From the IMG/VR virus record IMGVR_UViG_3300037961_002604, positions 1 to 25,387 of that record: a stretch of 25,387 nucleotides of DNA, one strand, 5' to 3'. The DNA comes from a virus. Below are positions 19,498 through 25,387 of the stretch, piece after piece (position 1 is the stretch's first letter; each line of letters opens with the position of its first letter). A model generated the notes under the pieces. It did not search any database and was not told the origin of the DNA. It saw only the letters and a list, made by a program, of their open reading frames with translations. The position numbers were made by a program, and so were the translations under genes.

Positions 19498-19803
19498 ATG
19501 GAGTGGGGGCTGAGGAACATCGCGTTCCTCGGTCCCTATTCTTTCTGCGGGAGCAAAGACAATGTAAACCTCACATTCCACTGCAACATGCAAGACTACG
19601 ACGAAGACTTCGACGTTTACATTCCAGAGTTTACAGAGAAGTACATCATGCTCATCATCCCCAACAAGGATGGTGACAACAGCGTGCTCTTGACCAAAGA
19701 TGATTGCGCTGACGTCATGGGTAGCAAGGTGTCTCTCAAGTGGATCTCCAACAAACTCAGACGTAAATGGGAAATGAAGATCTCCCGAACATCTACTACA
19801 TGA
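19498..19803 (+). CDS. Hypothetical protein (101 aa)
   Basis: A 101-residue protein with aromatic and acidic stretches (NVNLTFHCNMQDYDEDFDVY, EKYIMLIIPNKDGDNSVLLT) and a basic C-terminal helix (KWISNKLRRKWEMKIS). No family is recognised. The ATG at 19498 is taken. An in-frame GTG at 19477, just after the SSB-like stop, would add seven residues and is a real alternative. It overlaps the next gene by 37 nt. Confidence 0.65.
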   Translation: MEWGLRNIAFLGPYSFCGSKDNVNLTFHCNMQDYDEDFDVYIPEFTEKYIMLIIPNKDGDNSVLLTKDDCADVMGSKVSLKWISNKLRRKWEMKISRTSTT

Positions 19804-20027
19804 CCGCACAGGTTGCCTACAAGAAGGGTAAAACCATACATAGGCGATCTGTTTGGGTGGTAAGCAGGTACACAACACCTGCTGACATCATGGCTCATGA
19901 CAGCAAGACGATGAGCAGGCTCGATCAAGAACTGTACGGTAAAGCATACAAAGGCAAACGTCAAGTAATTTTGCGCGACGTGAGTGATGTAAAACCAGTA
20001 GGAAAAGTAAACCGAAACGCAGTATGA
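19767..20027 (+). CDS. Hypothetical basic protein (86 aa)
   Basis: An 86-residue basic protein (YKKGKTIHRRSVWVVSRYTT, GKAYKGKRQVILRDVSDVKP) with a beta-rich look. No family is recognised. It overlaps the preceding gene by 37 nt and couples to the DUF3310 gene by ATGA. Confidence 0.7.
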   Translation: MGNEDLPNIYYMTAQVAYKKGKTIHRRSVWVVSRYTTPADIMAHDSKTMSRLDQELYGKAYKGKRQVILRDVSDVKPVGKVNRNAV

Positions 20028-20332
20028 ATCCATCAGACAGACAAGAGGGCGGAGAACATTACAACATGCCCATCCAGCCCACCGAGTTCATCTTCAAGAA
20101 CGGCATCCCGTTTATTGAGGGCAACATCATCAAGTACGTTACACGACACCGCCAGAAGAATGGGGCGGAGGACATCCTGAAAGCCATTCACTACTTAGAA
20201 CTCATCCTTGAATACGACTACAATGAAAGTGACATTCTTCAAAAACGTCTTCGACAAGAACGCCCCGCACCATGTCAGCGTTTCGACTGCCCTCGACAGG
20301 ATCAAGAAGGGCCAATCGAAAACCACGATTGA
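20024..20332 (+). CDS. DUF3310 family protein with out-of-frame tail (102 aa)
   Basis: Residues about 8-66 match DUF3310, a small helical phage protein often found among nucleotide-metabolism genes: GGEHYNMPIQPTEFIFKNGI, then GNIIKYVTRHRQKNGAEDIL and KAIHYLELILEY. The function is not established, though relation to MazG-like helices has been suggested for similar proteins. The domain is complete by about residue 68. The remaining 34 residues (NESDILQKRLRQERPAPCQR…) overlap the primase gene in another frame and look like out-of-frame translation of it. The 110-nt overlap is unusual here. Confidence 0.78.
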   Translation: MNPSDRQEGGEHYNMPIQPTEFIFKNGIPFIEGNIIKYVTRHRQKNGAEDILKAIHYLELILEYDYNESDILQKRLRQERPAPCQRFDCPRQDQEGPIENHD

Positions 20333-22076
20333 TGCGGTACGCTCTGGCAACAAAGACGCCAAGAAGAAACTTCCTGTCGTATGCTTTAGCGGTGAGTTTG
20401 CATCGCGTGCAGACGATGCTCTATTCGAGCACAGCAGTCTCCTTGTTCTGGACTTCGATCACATTGATGTTGCTCAGGCCAAAGGCGCGTTGGCTACGGA
20501 TGATTACGTCTATAGCTGCTGGGTTTCACCGAGTGGTGATGGCCTCAAGGCTCTGGTAAAAGTCACGAACCCTGAGCGTCATCGCGATCACTTCCGTGCC
20601 CTCCGTACCTACTTCCACAAGCAATACGACCTGGAGGTTGACGAGTCAGGTGTCAATGAGTCACGGGCTTGCTTTGAGTCCTACGACCCAGACCTGATCC
20701 TGAACCCCGAGTCTAAAGCGTTCGGTGCCTTCGCCTCTGAGAAGAGCGAGAAGCCACAGGAAGCCAAGGTAGGAGAGTTCACGGACTATATGAAGCTGAA
20801 CCTCGCTTGCCGTATGGTGCGGCAAGCTGAGGAAGGAGAGAAGCACGCTGCCCTGTTGAAAGCGTCTAAGCTCGTCGGTGGTTACATCTCTGCAGGACGT
20901 CTCGAAGAAGAGGAGGCTGTTCGTGTTCTCTTCCGTGAGATCTGCAAGCGTGACATCGATAGTGAGGACGCCGCCATGACCACGATCCGTCAGGCCATCG
21001 AGGTGGGCAAGCGACTACCAATCCGTGCGGTCATCGACAACGAGCAAGAAGCACAGCGTGAACTGCTCATCAACGACGGTGACATGTCCTTCATCTCTTC
21101 GGACGACGAGGACTTCAGGTGGATTGACGACTACGCCAACGGCAAGATCCCTGTGGGATTGAGTACTGGCGATGACAGACTGGACGACTTCTTCCGTTAC
21201 AAGAAGGAGTTCCTAATTATGAACGGCCATTCCAATGTAGGTAAGACTACGTTTGCACTCTACATGATGGTGAACTCAGCCGTGCGTCACGGGTGGAAGT
21301 GGGTTGTGTACTCCTCGGAGAACCGAACCGCATCCTTGAAGATGTCGCTCATGCAGTTCGCTGTCAACCGTAGGATCGCAGACATGAACTACGATCAACG
21401 GAAGGCCGCTTACAAGTGGGTCAACGAGCACTTCACGGTCATTAGCAACAACCAGGTGTACTCGTACTCAGACATCATTGTCTTCCTTGAGAAGATCGTG
21501 CGTCAGCAGGACTGCGATGCTGTGTTTGTCGATCCATACAACAGTCTGAAGATTGAGCTTACAGGTAATGGGAGTTCCCACGACTACCATTACCAAGCGG
21601 CTTCAGAGTTCTTGACGTTCTCTACAACCAACGACGTAGCGGTGTGGCTCAACATGCACGCTGTGACTGAGGCACAGAGACGTAAGGGTGATGATGGCTT
21701 GCCCGTGGCACCATTCGCAGAGGACACCGAAGGTGGTGGTAAGTTCGTCAATCGAGCTGACTGCTTCATCACAGTCCACCGCAAGGTGCAGGCGCCAGAC
21801 CACAACATCAAGAAGACAACGGAGTTGCATATTCGTAAGGTCCGAGAGACAGAGACAGGAGGACAGCCTACCTCGTTTGACGACCCAATCACCTTCACAA
21901 TGAACACAGCACACACAGCCTTCCGTATCAACACGACGGGCAAAGAGCTGTTCCAAAGCATTGACAAGGAGTTTGATAACTACGAAAAGTTCAACATGCC
22001 CACTAACATTGACTTCTTTGGAAAATCCGCTGTAACTTCACATAGTGAAGCGACAAACGAAGAGATCTTCTCGTAA
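20223..22076 (+). CDS. Bifunctional primase-helicase: VirE-N/BT4734-type primase + DnaB-like helicase (617 aa)
   Basis: This is the replicative primase joined to its helicase. The N-terminal part (about 1-165) is a BT4734/VirE-N archaeo-eukaryotic-type primase. It has VVCFSGEF, then the metal pair D77-F-D79 in LLVLDFDHI, SPSGDGLKALV (102-112) and NESRACFESYDPDLILNP (145-162). A helical linker (180-270) leads to a RecA/DnaB-like ATPase. Walker A is GHSNVGKT (335-342), Walker B is VFVDPYN (D437), with the LNMHAVTEAQRRKG loop and RADCFITVHR beyond. The ATG at 20223 is preferred over an upstream TTG. The fusion is frequent in Bacteroidetes elements. It is coupled to nuclease genes downstream. Confidence 0.88.
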   Translation: MKVTFFKNVFDKNAPHHVSVSTALDRIKKGQSKTTIDAVRSGNKDAKKKLPVVCFSGEFASRADDALFEHSSLLVLDFDHIDVAQAKGALATDDYVYSCWVSPSGDGLKALVKVTNPERHRDHFRALRTYFHKQYDLEVDESGVNESRACFESYDPDLILNPESKAFGAFASEKSEKPQEAKVGEFTDYMKLNLACRMVRQAEEGEKHAALLKASKLVGGYISAGRLEEEEAVRVLFREICKRDIDSEDAAMTTIRQAIEVGKRLPIRAVIDNEQEAQRELLINDGDMSFISSDDEDFRWIDDYANGKIPVGLSTGDDRLDDFFRYKKEFLIMNGHSNVGKTTFALYMMVNSAVRHGWKWVVYSSENRTASLKMSLMQFAVNRRIADMNYDQRKAAYKWVNEHFTVISNNQVYSYSDIIVFLEKIVRQQDCDAVFVDPYNSLKIELTGNGSSHDYHYQAASEFLTFSTTNDVAVWLNMHAVTEAQRRKGDDGLPVAPFAEDTEGGGKFVNRADCFITVHRKVQAPDHNIKKTTELHIRKVRETETGGQPTSFDDPITFTMNTAHTAFRINTTGKELFQSIDKEFDNYEKFNMPTNIDFFGKSAVTSHSEATNEEIFS

Positions 22077-22584
22077 GGGGAGTTCGAAGAAGAAGGAGTT
22101 AGGGAAGTACAAGAGTGGTTTAGAGAAGACTTGCGGTAGCTTACTCGCTGAATCGGGCCTAGATTTTGCCTATGAGGAACACGAGTATGAGATCATGCCC
22201 AAGTTTTGGTACCCGCAGACGTATTGGAAGATGACCCCTAAATCAAAGGGGCTCATCGACAAAACAAACAAAGTGGTGCTACCGATCAAATACACTCCTG
22301 ACTTCGTAGCTAAAGACGGAAGCTGGATTATCGAGACGAAAGGGTACATCCATTCGCACCATGATTTCCCCATGAGGTGGAAGCTGTTCATGGACTACCT
22401 GATGAAACTTGGCGAACCACTTCCGATGCTTTTCATCTGTCGCAACAAACGACAAATTGAACAAGCTATCTATATTATCAAACAAACTAAGAAGGATGAA
22501 GAAGCCAATTCCTATCGAAGAGCTAGGCAGACTGTACGGCGTCGCGCAAGAAAGAATGCAGGAGACCATCACGAACTACTGTGA
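22045..22584 (+). CDS. T7 endonuclease I-like Holliday junction resolvase (179 aa)
   Basis: This is a PD-(D/E)XK resolvase that cuts branched DNA before packaging. The catalytic set of T7 endonuclease I is present: E27 in SGLEKTCGSLLAESGLDFAY, D86 in YTPDFVAK, and E97-T-K99 in SWIIETKGY. A very basic N-terminus (MKRQTKRSSRKGSSKKK) may bind DNA. The start is GTG at 22045, inside the end of the primase-helicase gene. The next in-frame ATG would remove the catalytic E27. The last 29 residues overlap the following gene out of frame and look non-native. Confidence 0.85.
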   Translation: MKRQTKRSSRKGSSKKKELGKYKSGLEKTCGSLLAESGLDFAYEEHEYEIMPKFWYPQTYWKMTPKSKGLIDKTNKVVLPIKYTPDFVAKDGSWIIETKGYIHSHHDFPMRWKLFMDYLMKLGEPLPMLFICRNKRQIEQAIYIIKQTKKDEEANSYRRARQTVRRRARKNAGDHHELL

Positions 22585-22750
22585 GGATCTCTACACGCAT
22601 GATGGCGCACCTCGTACAGACCCAGGCGAGATCTCACGAGCAATAGACTCGTTGATCTCCAAGCTCCGACACGAGGCCAGCTTGATCAAGGACGCATCCT
22701 ACGAATACTTTGAAGCCAATGCAGACAAAAGCCAGGAGGAGTTATTCTAA
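22496..22750 (+). CDS. Small helical protein in the nuclease cluster (84 aa)
   Basis: An 84-residue acidic helical protein (MKKPIPIEELGRLYGVAQER, ISRAIDSLISKLRHEASLIK). No family is recognised. The segment IEELGRLYGVAQERMQETI could form a short HTH-like unit, but this is weak. It starts 89 nt inside the resolvase gene and overlaps the next nuclease-like gene by 32 nt. Confidence 0.7.
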   Translation: MKKPIPIEELGRLYGVAQERMQETITNYCEDLYTHDGAPRTDPGEISRAIDSLISKLRHEASLIKDASYEYFEANADKSQEELF

Positions 22751-23213
22751 CTCGACTGGTAGGATGGCAGAGGTGAGGTTCAAGAGAGCCGCTGAGAAGT
22801 TAGGATTCAAGGTCATGAGGGCCAAACCAAAAGAGGATATGCACCAGCATATCGACTACTGGCTACTGTATTCAGACAGGAAGCACGCAGTTGATGTGAA
22901 GGGGAACAACCTGCCAGATGAGATCTGGTGTGAGTTCAAGAATGTTAGGGGAAACCCAGGATGGATGTATGGCAACGCGCACATCATCGCATTCGATATG
23001 CCCGAAGAGGGTGGGTTTGTCATTGTCGATAGACAGGAGCTTGCCTTCTGGTGTGAGAAGCACGTGAAGGACGAAGTCGTCACCGATAAACGCGATGCGT
23101 ACCTGAAAAAGTACACACGCCGAGACCGTCAGGACGTCATCACCAAGCTCAACTTGCGGGATCTCAATCTGTTACAATCGTATCGCGTCTGGCCATACGA
23201 AACAGATTATTGA
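22719..23213 (+). CDS. PD-(D/E)XK nuclease-like protein (164 aa)
   Basis: A probable nuclease. E18 lies in RMAEVRFKRAAEKLGFKVMR, D46 in HIDYWLL and D59-V-K61 in HAVDVKGN, followed by IWCEFKNVRGNPGWMYGNAH (69-88). That order fits the restriction-endonuclease-like fold found in many phage proteins of unknown substrate. The ATG at 22719 keeps SNSTGR upstream of the first catalytic residue. A later ATG at 22764 is also possible. It is downstream of the resolvase and primase-helicase genes, so a role in host-DNA breakdown or recombination is likely. No known specificity can be read from the sequence. Confidence 0.7.
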   Translation: MQTKARRSYSNSTGRMAEVRFKRAAEKLGFKVMRAKPKEDMHQHIDYWLLYSDRKHAVDVKGNNLPDEIWCEFKNVRGNPGWMYGNAHIIAFDMPEEGGFVIVDRQELAFWCEKHVKDEVVTDKRDAYLKKYTRRDRQDVITKLNLRDLNLLQSYRVWPYETDY

Positions 23214-23252
23214 GTATCTTGCTCGTCCTTTCACCATTATTTACAGCAACCC

Positions 23253-24236
23253 ATGACTACCTCAATCTTTGAGAAGAGGCTGAGCTACAAGCCCTTTGAC
23301 TATTCTGAAATCACTGACCCACTCATCAATGCGATGTGGGCAAGCCACTGGACTCACAATGAATTTAACTTCAAGGCTGATGTTCAGGACTATCACACTA
23401 GCCTGAATGAACAGGAGCGCGATGTGATCAAACGCGCCATCCTTCTCATCTCGCAGGTTGAGGTGGCAGTGAAGTCATACTGGTCAAACATTGGAAAGCA
23501 TCTGCCAAAGCCAGAGATTGCGGACATGGGCGCTGTATTTGGTGGCGTTGAAGTGATCCACTCCCGCGCTTACTCTGAGATTCTGAGTAAGCTTGGATTG
23601 GAAGAAGAGTTCACCACTCTCCTAGAGAATGAGCCTGTACTGAACCGCGTTACTTATCTGAACAAATACGTTGATCGCGTATTCGAAGACGACAAGAAGC
23701 AGTTCCTCTACAGTCTCATCCTCTTCACGCTATTCACCGAGAACGTCTCTCTGTTCAGCCAGTTCTACACTGTGCTCGGATTCAACCGCTTCAAGGCTGT
23801 GCTCAAGGACACCGCAAACGTGGTGCAGTACACCTCGAAGGAAGAGAACCTGCACGCTGAGGGTGGGATGGCACTGATCAACCAGATCCGTGCTGAGCAC
23901 CCAGAGCTGTTTGACGTGGACTTGGAGACACGCATCTGGGAAGAGGCTCAGGTTGCACTGGACGCAGAGAAAGACTTGATTAAGTGGATTCTGCAAGGAT
24001 TTGAGAATGAGTTCCTTAGCGAGCCTATCTTAAACAACTACCTCAAGAACAGAGTGAACGAGAGCATGCGTCGTATCGGCTTCGCCTTCGAGTTCCCTGT
24101 CAATGAGGAGAAGTTGGAAGTCACCGCATGGATGGACGAAGAGGTGTACGCCTCAGCCCTGTCTGACTTCTTCCACAAGAAGCCTATCGACTACGCAAAG
24201 AGCACTAAGAGTTTCACAGCAGACGACTTATTTTAA
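23253..24236 (+). CDS. nrdB: Ribonucleotide reductase class I, beta subunit NrdB (327 aa)
   Basis: This subunit houses the dimetal cofactor that starts radical chemistry for reducing NDPs to dNDPs. Metal ligands by alignment are E70 (Asp84 in E. coli), E100, H103, E163, E198 and H201. The expected radical Tyr is Y107 in EVIHSRAY. The C-terminal tail FTADDLF is the kind that docks to the alpha subunit. Length is normal for class I NrdB. It precedes NrdA, the reverse of the common nrdAB order, and its stop overlaps the NrdA start (TAATG). It raises dNTP supply for phage replication. The first ligand being Glu is noteworthy. Confidence 0.93.
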   Translation: MTTSIFEKRLSYKPFDYSEITDPLINAMWASHWTHNEFNFKADVQDYHTSLNEQERDVIKRAILLISQVEVAVKSYWSNIGKHLPKPEIADMGAVFGGVEVIHSRAYSEILSKLGLEEEFTTLLENEPVLNRVTYLNKYVDRVFEDDKKQFLYSLILFTLFTENVSLFSQFYTVLGFNRFKAVLKDTANVVQYTSKEENLHAEGGMALINQIRAEHPELFDVDLETRIWEEAQVALDAEKDLIKWILQGFENEFLSEPILNNYLKNRVNESMRRIGFAFEFPVNEEKLEVTAWMDEEVYASALSDFFHKKPIDYAKSTKSFTADDLF

Positions 24237-25387
24237 TGAATGATTTCTACTGGGTCACAGAAGAGACCCGTCAATTTATGGAGAAGGGCTACCTCGACCC
24301 TGGACAAACCGTCGAAGAGAGGGCGCGAGAGATCGCAGACCACGCAGGCATGATCCTCGGGGACAAGCAGTTTGCAGACAAGTTCTACCAGAACCTAGCC
24401 CTCGGCTGGTATAGCCTGAGCACTCCAGTGTGGGTGAACTTTGGAAAGAACAAAGGCTTGCCTATCTCATGCTTCGGAACCACGGTGCAGGACGACACGT
24501 TCGACATCCTGCGTGGAGCCGCAGAGGTCGGAGCCATGAGCAAGGTGGGTGGCGGCACGGCTACGTACTTCGGGAATCTGCGTCCTCGTGGAGCCAAGAT
24601 CAGCAGCGGTGGTGAGACCAACGGTTCCGTCTCTATGATGGAGCTGTACAACACCACAACCAATGTCATCTCGCAGGGAAAGGTGCGACGTGGCAGCTGG
24701 GCTGCGTACTTGGACGTCGAGCACCCAGACATCGAGGAGTTCCTCCGCATTCGTAGCGAGGGCCACCCGATCCAGGATGTGTCGTTTGCCGTGTGTATCG
24801 GCAACGACTGGATGCAGTCAATGATCGACGGCGACCAGGAGAAGCGTGCCATCATGGCCAAGATCCACAAGAAGCGTAGCGAGACTGGCTACCCCTACAT
24901 CTTCTTCACGGACAACGTGAACGATCAGGCGCCTCAGTGGTACAAGGACAAGGGCATGAAGATCAAGCACTCACAGTTGTGCGCTGAGATCATGGAGTAC
25001 ACGGACGATGAGAAGTCATTCGTATGCTGCCTCTCGTCTATGAACGCCTTGCACTACTTTGAATGGGTAGGCACGGATGCTGTAGAGATGCTCGCCAAGT
25101 TCCTTGATGCGGTGTACTCTGAGTTTATCGAGAAGGCCAAGGACATCCCGTTCATGGAGAAGGCTGTGAAGTTTGCTCGTGAGCACCGCTCGATCGGCAT
25201 CGGGGTTCTCGGATACCACTCATACCTTCAGAGCCAGCGCATCCCGTTCGAGAGTCTTCATGCTCGGTTCATGAACAGGCAGATCTTTGAGGAGATCCAG
25301 AGGCAGTGTGATATCGTCAGCGAGGAGCTTGCGAGCAAGAAGGGAAGCCCAGGCGTTTTGGAGGGATACAACCGACGATTTAGCACC
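24236..25387 (+). CDS. nrdA: Ribonucleotide reductase class I, alpha subunit NrdA, 3' end beyond window
   Basis: This is the catalytic subunit. 384 residues are visible and the frame is open to the right edge. Conserved sites are redox C79 (SCFGTT, E. coli C225), the specificity-site region SKVGGGTATYFGNLRPRGAK (102-121), thiyl C249 in SQLCAEI, E251, and the second redox Cys in CCLSSMN (C264/C265). Only about 60 residues precede the catalytic domain, so there is no N-terminal ATP-cone and no allosteric activity site of that kind. Where E. coli has Asn437 two residues before the thiyl Cys, this protein has Gln247. The start overlaps the NrdB stop. Confidence 0.93.
   Translation, partial: MNDFYWVTEETRQFMEKGYLDPGQTVEERAREIADHAGMILGDKQFADKFYQNLALGWYSLSTPVWVNFGKNKGLPISCFGTTVQDDTFDILRGAAEVGAMSKVGGGTATYFGNLRPRGAKISSGGETNGSVSMMELYNTTTNVISQGKVRRGSWAAYLDVEHPDIEEFLRIRSEGHPIQDVSFAVCIGNDWMQSMIDGDQEKRAIMAKIHKKRSETGYPYIFFTDNVNDQAPQWYKDKGMKIKHSQLCAEIMEYTDDEKSFVCCLSSMNALHYFEWVGTDAVEMLAKFLDAVYSEFIEKAKDIPFMEKAVKFAREHRSIGIGVLGYHSYLQSQRIPFESLHARFMNRQIFEEIQRQCDIVSEELASKKGSPGVLEGYNRRFST

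Noticed and set aside
1-25387. Prophage or mobile-element signs, CRISPR arrays, integrase or attachment sites
   Set aside because: No integrase, transposase, repeat-spacer pattern or host gene was found. The window reads as continuous lytic-phage sequence.

Overview
The window is part of a lytic double-stranded DNA phage genome, most likely from a phage of a Bacteroidetes (flavobacteria-like) host. The host call rests on four things: one near-perfect Bacteroidetes vegetative promoter (TTTG-N21-TACCTTTG at 11735-11767); A/T/C-rich gene leaders with no clear Shine-Dalgarno sequence; a primase of the VirE-N/BT4734 kind fused to a DnaB-like helicase; and a tail-fibre architecture common in phages of that phylum. 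No integrase, lysogeny repressor, transposon or CRISPR array is visible.

Layout. Positions 1-11108 are the late, virion and lysis arm, almost all on the minus strand. Read in transcription order (right to left) it holds a basic protein, a 375-residue virion-like protein, a small coiled-coil protein, an M15 peptidase endolysin, two tandem paralogous 750-760-residue fibre/adhesin proteins, two small fibre-associated proteins, small unknowns, a tandem GroES-like co-chaperonin, small genes that may include the small terminase, tRNA-Arg(UCU), a small zinc-binding protein and the large terminase (cut by the left edge). One gene at 3230-3652 runs the other way, with its own candidate promoter and a bidirectional terminator-like hairpin at its 3' end.

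Positions 11109-11807 hold no convincing gene. They form the divergent control region, packed with short perfect inverted repeats and ending in the early promoter and a dyad at the predicted start of transcription.

Positions 11808-17147 are the early arm on the plus strand: about twenty very small genes, mostly chained by ATGA stop/start overlaps, with no recognisable function apart from a zinc ribbon, coiled coils and a 27-residue membrane peptide. Three noncoding breaks interrupt the chain. Two of them carry copies of the same long hairpin, which differ by compensatory changes. The longest break also holds a strong GC hairpin and a 49-nt tRNA-like fold that lacks an anticodon arm.

Positions 17150-25387 are the DNA metabolism arm, also plus strand: a DnaA-domain-IV-like DNA-binding protein, a single-strand annealing protein, a membrane-anchored HTH protein, a RecE/YqaJ-like exonuclease, a micro membrane protein, an SSB-like protein, a DUF3310 protein, primase-helicase, T7-type endonuclease I, a second PD-(D/E)XK nuclease-like protein, and class I ribonucleotide reductase NrdB followed by NrdA (cut by the right edge). 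Together these would load a replisome, recombine and resolve DNA, and raise dNTP supply. No DNA polymerase is in view and it probably lies downstream.

All functional calls come from reading motifs by eye. No database search was run.
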